A stretch of 28,862 nt of DNA from Schoenoplectus triqueter (lineage: Eukaryota > Streptophyta > Magnoliopsida > Poales > Cyperaceae): contig CAXKVV010001469.1 of NCBI GenBank assembly GCA_964058805.1, positions 1-28,862 of the forward strand. The letters are read 5' to 3'. The notes beneath the pieces were generated by a model. That model did no database searches and was not told the DNA's origin. It saw only the letters and a program-made list of their open reading frames with translations. Every line of letters begins with the position of its first letter. Position 1 is the first letter of the stretch. The position numbers and the translations under genes are program-made. Positions 1 to 11,207 of the stretch are shown in pieces.

Positions 1-1449
1 CACAGGACACTAGCTCTCATAATACAAGTAAAACAAAAGGTCCACTTTTATTTATTTTTTAAGTATAATAATCTATTGTAGTCCCTATAAATTATTAATA
101 CCAAAAAAAATATAAGTACTATTTTACATAAAGCATAAAGCAATATCCAAACACAAATTTTGAAAAGGAAAAAAATGGACAAAGATTCTATCATAAGAAG
201 ACTAATTTGAGAGAAATATTTAGATAGTTGAGAAATATAAAATTCAGTCCAGAAATGATGCAACCATGAATAATTGAGAAATAGGAGTTAGTGCAAACTT
301 GAATAGTTGTGAAATAGTGTGATCTCCTCAAATTAATAGGAAAATAAAAACCCATTAAAAGGCTGTGCGAGGGGTAATATCCAAAGTTCTGAACAGACTT
401 CAAACAAATGCAATTGATAGAAAATCAAAAAAGAAGATTACCTTCACTACTTTATGACCTTCTAATAACTATATTCGCAATTGAGAAACCTTCAAAACTG
501 AGCTCTTTTTAATGCTTATTTCATGGAGGAAGATATGAGCATTAGTTTCATCGATGTCGTCGCACGACGTCGGAGATCTAAGGAGTGCGTTGGCGATTAG
601 AAAAGGAGCTGTTGTGGGGGAGAGGAGGAGGAGAGAAAATTTTTACAGAGAAATGAGTAAAAAATATAATTATTTTGAGTTTTTTTATTCCATCGTTACT
701 TTTGAGAGAGTTTACAAGCATACTATTTTTTTCTAAATCATCAATTTTATGGATTAGCGAAATAGCATTGTTCGAAAACTATTTTAAATTTCAAATTCGC
801 GTTTGGATATTAATACTGTTGAGAATAGTAGCGTTAACCCTAGAATAACTCTAACCGTTATCTATCCACACATTTCCCATAGGATAGGAAATAATTTGTT
901 TATAGCGTTTTGTTCAAATATCCTGAAAATATTTCTTGTTACATCAATAGTTTGATTTAATTAACTAACTCACAAAAATTTATTGTTAATCATGTTTAAT
1001 ATTAGAAACAGAATGTATGCATAAAATTCATCGCACGTAAGATTTTTTGTAAAATATTAAGGCGTAAAAAAATCATCGGATGGTTCGTATTAATGCTATT
1101 CAATTGATATCTCTACCTTCGATCTAATATCAAATGATATAAAAATGTAATTTTTGTAAACATATGCGCGATATTATATGGAACAAATTTAATAGTTAGG
1201 ATTTATGTTTTAACTTTAAAATTTTGAATTATTTTTATTTTTTAATATTTTATTATTAATATATATTTTTAAAAATAGAACTCCCTTGGAATTTAAATGT
1301 AAGTTACTTCGAATAGAGATGAGATTTAATACTATCCGTACTATGCATGTAGTTTATATTATTAATATAATATTAATTAAATATAATAAATATAATATAA
1401 TATAATATAAAATGGCGTCATAGCATATAATTTGATCCCTCTGTATATA
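1..1449. other. AT-rich stretch without a supported gene
   Basis: No coding region with recognisable homology was found here. Reading frames up to about 70 codons exist on both strands but show no domain. A slightly GC-richer patch near 550-640 encodes an unrecognised open frame beginning MSSHDVGDLRSALAIRKG. The interval ends at the proposed 3' end of a minus-strand Helitron at 1450. Confidence 0.6.
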
Positions 1450-1853
1450 CTAGTACAGTGCCCGGCGGGTCTCTTTAAAATTATTCAACTTTCTTTTAGT
1501 TGGTATCCAAATTGAAAAGCGGGTCATGGAGATCTATCTCAAAGGTACCCAAATTGACTAACTTAGATCATATTACATCAAATATCTATTTTTTTAAACA
1601 ACATGGATGAAATTGCCCAAAATCAGAATGGCAGGGTTTGGACACAAAAAAGTTCCTAAGAAGTCACAAAGAACTTGCATATTTCTCAATAATAATTAGA
1701 AGAAAACCTGTGCTACACGAAATATCACATGTCAATAGATTATTTGATGACATAGAATACGATTGAATTTGTCAAGCAACTTTCATCAGCTTTTCTACGA
1801 GCTATGGTTCAAATGAAATTGATAGAGAGAAGAAACAACAATAATCATGTACT

Positions 1854-2043
1854 TGAATTGTAACGTTGCAATCTTGTCAACTAAGAGTTCAATCTTCTCG
1901 CTTCGATCTAGAACCTTTTCAATGTTATCCATTATAATGTCCTTCACCTCTATTATTTGAGCTTTAAGTTTTGTCAGCTTGCTCATCTCCTCTGGGTGGT
2001 TAATACAATACTGAATGTGCTCCTTCAGCCAAGGCCTATGCAT
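1854..2043 (-). pseudogene. VAMP72: VAMP72-type R-SNARE exon fragment (captured)
   Basis: The minus-strand frame reads through the start of a plant VAMP7-like R-SNARE domain. It includes [15 protein letters not shown], the [10 protein letters not shown] stretch and EKIELLVDK. In the family this helix forms the R-SNARE part of the trans-SNARE complex that fuses exocytic or endosomal vesicles, and the Arg of VLDR is the zero-layer residue, which is kept here. The following Gly of the family is Ser here. Homology stops after LQF at about 1854, where CAA|GTACAT looks like a splice donor, so this is a single genomic exon with intron edge, not a processed copy. The N-terminal longin domain, the rest of the SNARE helix and the C-terminal membrane anchor are absent. 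It cannot make a working SNARE. Its neighbour, the NOP2 fragment, has the same orientation about 470 bp upstream in the transcriptional sense, which suggests joint capture. Confidence 0.85.
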
Positions 2044-2508
2044 AATTTTGTAAATTCTCAATTTCTTATAATACCATTATATCCTGGGCGAATACAGGTG
2101 GACAATTTGTTGCACAATTGAATATCTTAATTAAACCCAATAATACTAATAAGATTATCCAAACATCAGACGAAACGAAAGGAATAAATTCTGAAAATTA
2201 ACATAATATGCATACCTTACAAAGGAAATTGATTATGTATTTCCTATGAAATAAGTGAAAATATTATAAAATATGCTCCCTAATCAAATAATTATATAAA
2301 ATGTCTGTATTTCTCCTTACACCACTTTTGTAGAAATAAAAGCGTGTGAAGAGAGAAAACTGTGAGCATGATAAGTAAACATAAATTTTACATATTTTAG
2401 GGGAGCATGCATAATGTAACTCCCTTATTGACATACAATATATCTTAACATGTGGAAGGGTACAAGTATAACCGCTCCCGCAATATAGTCAAAGTAGAAG
2501 TACATGCT

Positions 2509-2918
2509 CTCTTTTATCCTTCTTTGAAGATCTTGAAGGTTAGGAGACGTTAGGGTTTCTTCCTCTAGCTCCTTCAATGTTGAAAAAAAATTATAAAATT
2601 CTCAGATAAAAAACTACATATAGGGTCATTTTTCTCTTTGAAATAGAAGAAATGCCTCAGAAAGTATATGCCGTAGGAAAGTTCAGTCACAGTTTCTAAT
2701 AAAACGAGACAGCTACCCAGTATGAGCAGACAAGATTCATCGTCAAAAGCTATAATAAGAATAAACCTCTTCAGTAGGTAAACTAAAATCATCACTTTCT
2801 CGTTTTATGTCTGTCTTCATATCTGCTATGTCTTCTTCTTCAGCTCTTGCTTCATCAATTGCCCTTGATTTTGCTTTCAAGTCTGACTTGTCGGACTCAG
2901 AATCCATTTCTTCCTCCT
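2509..2918 (-). pseudogene. NOP2: NOP2/NOL1 rRNA methyltransferase fragment, two exons with intron
   Basis: Exon a (2767-2918, minus) encodes an acidic segment with MDSESDKSDLKAKSRAIDEA and, further on, ESDDFSLPTEE. Exon b (about 2509-2571) continues in frame with ELEEETLTSPNLQDLQRRIKE. Between them lies a 195-bp intron with GT at 2766-2765 and AG at 2573-2572. This matches the region just N-terminal to the catalytic part of plant NOP2 (nucleolar 25S/28S rRNA cytosine-C5 methyltransferase, NOL1/NOP2/Sun family), where the pattern is LPT-x-x-ELEEE followed by L-x-RRIKE. The SAM-binding and catalytic cysteine motifs are missing, so no enzyme can be made. An AG acceptor precedes exon a, and homology fades right after RRIKE. 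The preserved intron shows capture at DNA level. The identification rests on remembered family motifs and is good but not certain. Confidence 0.75.
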
Positions 2919-4032
2919 CTATAAGTAATAAACTCAAATTAAAAATTGGTATATACAAATAGCAGAAAAATAGCTTACTAAAGTAGTATAGGTGTTTCCT
3001 TAAAATTGACAGAAAATTTCCAGTTTTACCCTATATCCAAAATCCAAAACTCTATATAAACCAAATCAAATTGAAAAGCGTTTTAAATATAATTTATCTA
3101 TACCATTTGTCTTGAGGTCATGATAATGGTGAATTTGCATGTCATTAAGGAAAATATAAAAAAATAAATACCAAATATGCTCTTGCCAGCCTAAAATAAC
3201 TTTTTTTGTCAAAAAAATCATAAACAATGTAGATCTTTTTGTAAATATAACATATATTTTTTATTTTATTATATTCTCAAAATATATACCAGATAAAGCT
3301 TAAGTTTAAAATTTCAAAGAAAAATACACAATGTAAGGTCTTTAAATTGATAAAAATTTGTTGAAAGCACTGAATTTTTCGAATTTTATCCCTCTAATGA
3401 AATTCCCTCAAAATAACATCAAACAAATCCAAATTCAAAAGTGTTCAACATGAAAGTTGTTTATGAAGCTCATCTCAAATTAATTATAATCAACTATTAT
3501 CATGTTTTTATAAAAATCAAGAAAATGTCTACTGTTTTGAGTAATGTAATTTCACAATCAATATGTCAATATAATGCAATCAGCAAATAATTTGTACAAA
3601 ATATGAACTATATGATATAATTTAATAATTTGACGTGTAGTTTCAATAAACTCATGCATGAATAACTTAAATAGAGAAATAAATTGAATACATAACAAAC
3701 CTTGCCTTTATTGCTGTTACTAAGTCAGAATTGTGATTACACCATGACAATAGCAAATAATCTAATATGTTAGAATTTAGGATGAATATTTTGTCAAACA
3801 AATAAAATTATATTATGACCAATCTCAAGCATGGATAGCTAAAAATAACTATATGATAAAATAGTATAAATTTAGGTAAGAAAAATAATACCTTAGGGCT
3901 CTCCTTCGTTGTTTAGATATAAAAGTTTCGTGATCTGGTTATAACAAAGCCGCACTAATAAATATAAAATTCATATTAAATCAATGAAAATTCTCAGATA
4001 TTATGAAAATTTATCTACATGTGTATTTATAT

Positions 4033-4059
4033 TATATATATATATATATATGTGTGTGT
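4033..4059. repeat. Compound (TA)n(TG)n microsatellite
   Basis: A run of about nine TA units passes directly into TG units. The same compound TA-to-TG arrangement recurs at 19479-19506 and 25819-25857. Confidence 0.9.
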
Positions 4060-5472
4060 CCCTAAAGTTGCAAACGCAACTCAGAAGGTGAGTTTAAAAT
4101 TTTTTCTTTAAACTGAACCTTAATACCCTTGGTCAGTATAGCTTGTAAGTTATATAACAAATTGTTTTTTTAAAGAAACTGATCTAGGATGACATTTCGA
4201 TCGATATACTATAAATAGAAAGTTACACATACAAAAACATAAAAAAAATTGACCGCATAACAGTAAAAATAGCCAAACAATGTGATTGCAGGATATTACC
4301 TTACTTTTTTCTAGGCAAACATGTTGTTCTTGGAGTAATTTAGCAAAAAATACAACCAACCACAATGTCAACTTTAGATTCATATTTTGTGCTCTACAGG
4401 CAGGGACAGATGATTAAGAGGCCAGCGGTAGTCATTAGCTATGCATCTGTTTTAACCTCTTCAATTGAAAAAAATCTGCAATTCAGAGCCATCAAGGTCT
4501 ACATTGCATAAGAGATTTGTGGGCCTACATAGCAACAGGCCTGTTTAATTAAACGATTCTGATTTTACATGATTTAATCCAACGATTTAAATTTATTTCA
4601 AATAACAGTTGGAAACATTAAAATGACAGATAGATGTTTCTAACAGTTTTTTTTTTCAATCTCCTTAAAAGTAAGGATTACCTGTGTACATACAATCAAT
4701 CAGGTCAAAAAAAAAAAAAATTCCGGGTCAAGTTCTAAGTTGGGCTATTGTTAAGCCCATAACTTGGTATTAGAAAAGATTTACAAAGTTTTGTAGGGAC
4801 ATAAAAGTGGTATTGAATATAATCTTTTTCACAATGAAAACATGTAATTCTTCTTGTTCCAAAATTATAATCGGTGCTTAAGAAGAAAATAAGATCTCGA
4901 TTCGGTATCAGGCCTTTATAATTTAATCACAAGTCTGAACTCCTAATAGTTTGATTCCGAACAATCACCAAATCACACCAGATCGTTACATAGTCATTCC
5001 AAATCGACCTAATCGCATCAATCCTGTGATGGGAGGTCTAATAAAACTGGATTGAAATCCGCTATCCTAATTAGCATTTTAATGATTAGAGGAGTCTTTT
5101 TTTATAAGTCTAAGTCTTTAATTTATGCATGAAATTTAATATGAGCTCTAGAGTGAAAAATTCTTTATAAAGATATATTATCTTATGGTTTAACCAATCA
5201 TAGTGAAGAAACTTAAATAGTCGACCCGTTAGAAACCTTTTCTCGTTGCAATTAAAAAAAAAAACTAAAAAAAGTTCAAATTCATGCAAGGTCTCAGATC
5301 TGTCCTATTTAATTAGCAAACAATGCATGAAATCAATAATTTCTGAATCGCCATTTCTTCTAATCGATCCATCGTGGTAATTAATAGCTTTAATAGTTAG
5401 TTTAAAAAAATCGATAGCGTCTCTTTTTTATATTTCTTGCAAGGTCTACATTGCATATTTTAAGCAAGCATA

Positions 5473-5535
5473 GCCTATAAGCTTAAAATAAGACGACCAA
5501 TAAGCCTATAAGCTGATCAGATCAACCTATAAGAC
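5473..5535. repeat. Triplicated CCTATAAG motif
   Basis: GCCTATAAGCT occurs exactly at 5473-5483 and 5504-5514, and a shortened version (CCTATAAG) lies at about 5527-5534. Spacing is 31 and about 21 bases. No function can be assigned; it may be a remnant of a transposon end. Confidence 0.5.
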
Positions 5536-8367
5536 AACGATTTTTATACACAAAAACCTATTAATTTTGAGTCAAAGGTCTTCATTTCTTGCTCTGCTTT
5601 TTTTTTTTAATTTTATATATGAACCACGAAGTAAAAGATGCAAGAGCAAGACCTAGACGGCTAGACCCATGCCATGATACAACTATCTCAATCTCGAGGC
5701 CTGAGTCAGACTTAGAGGAAATGATTCCAGACGCCGAAATAAGCATCAGTAAAGTGCTCTACATTTGTTTTAATATGATACTTGTCTATATCTGCATATT
5801 CAAGTCTATAATAACGTAATTTACTTGAGTGAATATATTAAGTGGAAATAATTTTATCGATAAAGAATCCAAATTTATAGTTTTTTCAGATAAAAATAAT
5901 ATTCTAATCATCCAATTTTAAATATTACGAAGGACAACTTATATGGATTGTGATACTCTTACCAATAACATCTAAAATGGAACCTTAAAAAAAAAAATCA
6001 AATATGGGATGCTATAATATAATATTTTTCAAATGATCACATCCATCGGACGTTTTGAAAAGCATTATCTCTATCACTAAACCAAAAACTGATTCTCAAA
6101 ACTAAATTTATATAACTTGAAACAATCTAAATGTTGATCTAAGTGCAATAAAGAAACATAATATGGTTTCAAATTTGATATAATTTTTTTCGTCATGTAA
6201 AATATTTGTATCTTACAAAAATATTTATATCTAAGTACTAAAAATAACTTTCTTAATGTGCAAAATATTTATCTATTACAGAAATGCGAAAATTTATAGC
6301 GAAGTCAATTTGGTATTAAAATTAATAAAATAAACATTGACATTGATTAATATATCATAATAAAATATTTCAAAATATGTACAACACAATATACTTTTCA
6401 GATACTTATTTAACCCAAATAATTTGTTCTAGTTTCAAAATAAAATTGGTTTAGACAAATAACATCTTTTGTTTTAAATCCATAAGAATGCATGCATATT
6501 CTAGTAAAACCAGTAATTCATGTTATATTTGCTGATAACTTTAATTATGATTTTATCGGTTCTAATATGAACTATCCGAAAAACAACATGATCACCAATC
6601 ATTGTACTAAATTGTCAGGATTAAACTAGCTAAATCAAGATTAGAAAACCTAGATTGATTGATTGATTCAAACAAATTGCTAAAAAAACGAATGATTATT
6701 AGTCTATTACAACCTAATTCTTGTATCATCATTTAATATTTTTCAATCACAATTAAATTCAAATAATCGAGACAATAAGCCTGATACTATGTCAAAATAT
6801 CTTAATTGTAAGACTGCATTTGCTTCTTGAGCATCTGATCAAATATAGGGGAATTGGTATGTATAGATATTGTCATTAATACAATGAGTTAATATTCAGA
6901 TTGATGATATCAGAGATGATTAATAAAAGCGATGTGCAAAATAAGTTACACAAAAAAATTATTAAAATAAATAATAATTATTTATTCTGAATAATAAATT
7001 GATATTGACAATAATATCAATAATAATGTGTGTATTTTTTCCAATATATAAATGTAGACTCTACCAAACCAAATTTATTCAATTTGGACCATCAAATTTT
7101 CAATCACGTTCGAGCGCATCCAAGACGCCTCTTCGGAGATGGCTATAAATCCAACCTCTTAAATATTATGGCTCTCCAAAAATAATTAAACGACAATTAA
7201 ATCGGTAGATCTTCAACCAAATGTTCAAAGACACCATCTGGATGGTATCTGATAAAGTTGTGTGGTACTTTTAATTTATTCTCTAATACACGCAGAATTG
7301 TACTACAATTTGTACTGCATTCTATCTTCGTTTAACTAATTATTTTGATAGTCGTAGACTCGTAGTACATGGACAAGAATTAATTTATATTAGTATTTCT
7401 GTACGTTGTTGTGGATGATATTTTTTAAAAATATAAAATTCAATTTTTTATGAGAAAATAAAGGAAATAGAAAATAAAAAATAATTTATTAATTAATATA
7501 AATTTTAATTATGAATAAAAAAATAATATAAAACAACATTTGGCGTAACGATCATAAATGAGAGGAAATTATAATATACTCATTAACTCAAATATTGATC
7601 ATCCAAACTCGTGCGCTTTCTTATCTATTACTTTTTTGGGTAATGCAGCGGTGCACAAAAAGACAGATCATCATTCACCGTCCATGAGTTTATAAAACAA
7701 ATGTTTGTTTGACCGGGTCAGAGCTAGCTGGATGACACTGACACATATCTCATTTTTATTTTTTTTTACCTTTTTTGGTTTTAGCAGTGTTACTAACTCT
7801 TTAGATTACCCCATGGGGCACATCCCCTCCAATCCACCTTCTCAAACTCGAAACCTCTCTTATTTGTTACCAATTATTGCAGTTGCAGAACATGGGATGA
7901 TGGGATAAATCATCTACTGATGCTTGCTTCCGGTGAGCTTAATCAAAATAAATAACTTAATTATTTTCATTTTTCAAATCCTCATTAATTTATATTACTT
8001 AATAAATTATTATAATCAAAGTCTTGTAGGATACATTTTTTTTTCTATTTTAGTGCCTTTTAATTATTTGTATCGTATTTATTAAAATATCCTATTTTTA
8101 TATTTAAATAGATGTTATTTTATTATTATTTAGCGTCATCTTAAAAAATCTGAGTAAATAATTATAGAACTCAGAAAATATAAAATTTATGTATACTATT
8201 AGATTTTGGTATAGAGATCTTACAAGATAATTAATTTTATGATCTCTTGATAATTTTATTCATAATGGTATTGCCATTTTGAAAATTGACCGGCAATAAT
8301 TTCAATAATGTAATGTCAATCCAAATAGCATATAAATGTGTTATTCTTATTAAATTTTTTATTATAC

Positions 8368-8371
<4 letters not shown>

Positions 8372-8404
<33 letters not shown>
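8372..8404. repeat. (TA)n microsatellite at the left edge of the palindrome array
   Basis: About sixteen uninterrupted AT units. Three long-palindrome elements follow, each bordered by TA or CA/TA repeats, which suggests that this element family targets or generates TA microsatellites. Confidence 0.95.
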
Positions 8405-8408
<4 letters not shown>

Positions 8409-8775
8409 CTATTGTGCTTCTAGTAGCACTTCACCCAAAATGTTACTGATCCAAATTTTAATTTTTCATACTTAAAATTTTAATTTAAGTAACTCAATAA
8501 AATCTTAATATCATAATCTTGTAGAACACTAATTTTTATCATGTTTGAAAATATTTTACTATGCTTAATGATTTTTAGAAAATGACCCCTTTTGACATAT
8601 ATTTTTTGTATTATTTTCAGGTTTTTTAAAAAAACATTAAGTATAATAAAATAATTTTAAATATGGTAAAAAATAATATTCTACAACATTATAATGTAAA
8701 TATTTTATTAAACTATTTAAATTCAAATTTGGACTAGTAGTCATTTGGCTGAAGTGCTACTCGAAGCACAATACA
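8405..8775. mobile_element. Palindromic MITE-like element, copy 1 of array
   Basis: The two halves are inverted copies of one another. The left end runs TTTGTCTATTGTGCTTCTAG and the reverse complement of the right end runs GTGTATTGTGCTTCGAGTAG. The similarity continues inward through segments like AATTTTAATTTAAGTAACTC on the left and matching sequence on the right, to near the centre at about 8590. No coding capacity. The left edge abuts (TA)n and the right edge a short CA/TA run. The ends are close to those of copy 3 (9192-10104), so 1 and 3 belong to one family. The best description is a foldback or Micron-like MITE associated with TA microsatellites; superfamily unknown. Confidence 0.8.
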
Positions 8776-8784
8776 CACACATAT

Positions 8785-9174
8785 GGTTTATGGTGCATTG
8801 CAAAGTAAAAATCGTTATTGCTTTGGCACAAGATTTTATATCATGACGGATCAAACGGTCAATCTAAGTGGCTCAATAATTTCTTTATATTAAAATCTTG
8901 TGGGATATTAAATTTCATGATTTTTTGATCTTTCTAGCTACTTCTTAAATTATTTTTAAAAATAGCTCTGAAATAGACCATTTTCATATGTTAAACAAGA
9001 TTGTTTTCAAAAATAATTTTAAAATAGCTACAAAGCTAAAAAAAATCATAATTTAATATCCCTCAAGATTTTGACATAAAAAAATTATTGAGCAACTTAG
9101 ATTGATCGTTTGAGCCATCATGATGTAAATTTTTATCCCAAAAAGCAATAAGAATTTTTTGCTTTGTAAATTGC
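8785..9174. mobile_element. Palindromic MITE-like element, copy 2 of array
   Basis: Long imperfect inverted repeat. The left arm contains TTGCAAAGTAAAAATCGTTA, then CATGACGGATCAAACGGTCA and TCAATAATTTCTTTATATTA. The right arm, reverse complemented, contains TTACAAAGCAAAAAATTCTT, CATGATGGCTCAAACGATCA and TCAATAATTTTTTTATGTCA in the same order. The arms meet near 8985. There is no coding sequence. The right end runs into an AT microsatellite (9175-9191). Its outermost sequence differs from copies 1 and 3, but internal phrases such as CTCAATAA...CTTGT(G/A)GGATA are shared, so it is a related subfamily. Confidence 0.8.
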
Positions 9175-9191
9175 ATATATATATATATATA

Positions 9192-10104
9192 GTTTGTCTA
9201 TTGTGCCTCCGATAGCACTTTTGTCGAAACGCTACTAGTTTCAATTTTAATTTAAGTGGCACAATAAAATTTTTATAGCATAAACTTATAGAAAATAAAT
9301 TTTTATCGTGTTTGAACTTAATTAATATACTTACTGATTTTTTAAAGATAGCCCTAAAATAATAAAAAAATAATAAAATTTGTATGATAAAAGAACTTAC
9401 TTTGTGAAAATCATTAAGTATTATAAACTAACTTGAAACACGATAAAAATTAGTATTCTACAAGATTATGATATAAATTTTTTATTGAGCTACTTAAATT
9501 AAAATTTGAACTGGTAGTGTTTCAGCCGAAGTTAGGGCTGTAAACAGAACAGATTCGGAACAATAGAGCTGAAACCATATTCGTATCCGCTTCTTATTGA
9601 CGGATATAGATACATATACAGTTATAGATATTAAACAGATATCAAAATTCAATACCAAAACTGCCTTGAACGAATACGGATATGAAACAGATATTTAACG
9701 GATATGAAATAAAAATTAATATATATTACTAATAGCTATGTATATATAATAAAGATAAGTACTTATATTAACAATAAATATTTTCTATGCATATATTTGT
9801 TATTATTTATATTAATAATATTATATATAAATAAAAATATTGATAAATAATATTATTTTATAAATAAAATTTTATAATATATGCTCTATTTTGCATACGG
9901 ATAATAGAGTCTGAAATCAAATTCATATCTCTATCCACATCATTTCTTACAATATGAATCAGATATAAAAATGAATAATTAATATTCGAATACGGATGAT
10001 ATATTTTCAGATGATTTTCGGATACAGAGTCGAACGGAGCGGATATTATCCGCTCTGTTTACACCCCCTAGCCAAAGCGTTTTCGGAAGCACAATAAATA
10101 AATT
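9192..10104. mobile_element. Palindromic MITE-like element, copy 3, split by a hAT MITE
   Basis: The left arm begins TTTGTCTATTGTGCCTCCGA with TCGAAACGCTACTAG; the reverse complement of the right end reads TTATTGTGCTTCCGAAAACG. Further in, TTTTATCGTGTTT on the left pairs with AAACACGATAAAA on the right. A 538-bp insertion (9533-10070) splits the right arm. Taking that and one copy of its target duplication away leaves about 365 bp, close to the size of copy 1. AT repeat lies on the left (9175-9191) and CT/AT repeat on the right (10105-10132). No coding capacity. Confidence 0.8.
9533..10070. mobile_element. hAT-type MITE nested in palindromic element 3
   Basis: Terminal inverted repeats: the left end is TAGGGCTGTAAACAGAACAG and the right end, reverse complemented, is TAGGGGGTGTAAACAGAGCG. 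The flanking 8-bp target duplication is GCCGAAGT (9525-9532) on the left and GCCAAAGC (10071-10078) on the right, matching at six of eight positions. The 8-bp size and TAGGG start are typical of the hAT superfamily. The interior is AT-rich with repeated GGATAT-type words (CGGATATAGATAC, ACGGATATGAAAC) and no coding frame, so it depends on a transposase from elsewhere. Confidence 0.75.
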
Positions 10105-10132
10105 CTCTCTCTCTCTATATATATATATATAT
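10105..10132. repeat. (CT)n(AT)n compound microsatellite
   Basis: CT units pass into AT units and then into TGAGAGAG, forming a small foldback (CTCTCTCT ... GAGAGAG) at the right edge of the palindrome array. Confidence 0.85.
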
Positions 10133-10608
10133 TGAGAGAGACTATTGTGAAAACATTTGCATTTCAGTCGATATATAAATGCATCAAAAAATATATTTTA
10201 AAGTTTTAAAAATTTTAATTTATGATTTTCATTAAATTCTTCATATGAAACCTTATGAGATACAAAAATTTAGACTGTTTTGAATTTTTTAAGTCATTCT
10301 TTTGAATTTTTGAAAAAATAACACAAATATTGAATTAACATTATTTAAACATGTGTTTACATGAAAAATAATAGTCAAATTAAATTCTTGAATCTTTTGA
10401 TGTAAGACAGAGTTATTGAGTGTCATTTAACAAGTGATCAAATTACAAACTGTGCGTGTTTGGAGTAGAAAGAAATCACAGAGGATGAATGCATGATCCA
10501 CCTCTAAATTTCAAACTGCCATCCCTTGCTTTTCTTTAATCATCGGTCTCCCTCTCTCTGTGTCTTGTATCGGGCCAGCCAGAGACAGCAGAGTGCAGTA
10601 AGACTGTA

Positions 10609-10634
10609 AGAGAGAGAGAGAGAGAGAGAGAGAG
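10609..10634. repeat. (AG)n microsatellite
   Basis: Thirteen uninterrupted AG units. Confidence 0.95.
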
Positions 10635-11207
10635 GTGCCACTAACTTCAAGGCAGTTTACCTTTGAACCAGCAGTTTTACCTAACTTTGTCTTCAAGTCT
10701 GTTTGACTGCATGGATGCTTGTAACTGCACTCAATTAATTACACAAACGTATCTCTGCTAAAGGCCTAAAGTTCTCTGGACCCTCTATTCTATCATACCT
10801 AAGCTAATCCTATGCTACTTTGTATAAAAGGGTGCTTATCTGTATAATACTATAATCTCGACTAGAAGGTAAGTTTAGTTATTCTAATCGTAAGTAATTC
10901 CAAGTTTCCAGACAGTTTATATTGATACATGTCCATCCAGAACGGAGTCACGTGGACCCACCCTTGACAAAAAACAAAACAAAACGTGATTATCTTATAA
11001 TATTTGTATGTTTTGGGGGCCAATTACGTGTATATATCTAATATGGGGACAATTTGCGAATATGAATGACAGTTATAAAGTTTAGAGAAAACTAATATAT
11101 AACTGATAACTATTACATTCTAAAAAAAATGAAAAGTCAATTGATTTCAATATTGTTGTACAATGATAGATATTTTATTTGGGCAAATTAAATGCCTAAA
11201 AATATTT

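Larger units (their letters stand above)
1450..2992 (-). mobile_element. Candidate non-autonomous Helitron carrying captured exons of two genes
   Basis: Read on the minus strand, the proposed element starts at 2992 with CCTATACTACTTTAG, one base off the usual Helitron 5' end (TCTATACTA...). It ends at 1450 with a short GC-rich inverted repeat (CCCGCCGGG, minus strand 1460-1468) followed a few bases later by CTAG. The flanking bases are A before the 5' end and T after the 3' end, as expected for Helitron insertion between A and T. The interior holds a VAMP72 exon and two NOP2 exons in the same sense as the element, with intron sequence retained; such capture is well known for Helitrons. The 3' end is stronger than the 5' end: the first base does not fit the TC rule, so the upstream boundary may be elsewhere. 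A Pack-type DNA transposon would be the alternative carrier. Confidence 0.45.
2993..8371. other. Long AT-rich intergenic stretch, no recognised gene
   Basis: No reading frame here gave a recognisable domain on either strand; open frames at 4150-4383 (minus), 5589-5819 (plus) and about 7705-7908 (plus) are short and unmatched. The content is mostly low-complexity AT sequence with poly-A/T runs, a compound TA/TG microsatellite at 4033-4059, three copies of a CCTATAAG motif at 5473-5535, and short self-complementary AT segments around 6960-7025. Degenerate transposon remnants are likely but could not be delimited by eye. Confidence 0.5.

Noticed and set aside
554..736. 60-codon plus-strand frame (MSSHDVGDLRSALAIRKG...)
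   Set aside because: No recognisable domain, no matching splice pattern, and the second half is AT-rich low-complexity sequence.
4890..4915. CGGTATCAGGCC, similar to a copia primer-binding site
   Set aside because: No LTR end (CA) lies just before it and no gag follows.
6960..7025. Short AT palindromes such as TTGATATTGACAATAATATCAA
   Set aside because: Expected often in sequence this AT-rich; no longer inverted repeat surrounds them.
7705..7908. 67-codon frame with a hydrophobic start resembling a signal peptide
   Set aside because: Its hydrophobic part is a run of T-rich codons. There is no conserved motif or neighbouring exon to support a gene.
10511..10696. 61-codon minus-strand frame with a Ser-Leu repeat
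   Set aside because: The Ser-Leu run is the translation of the (AG)n microsatellite; nothing else is recognisable.
10450..10720. Possible microRNA precursor around GCATGATC and AAACTGCC / CAGTTT complementary words
   Set aside because: No known plant microRNA sequence was recognised and the arms do not form a continuous stem by eye.
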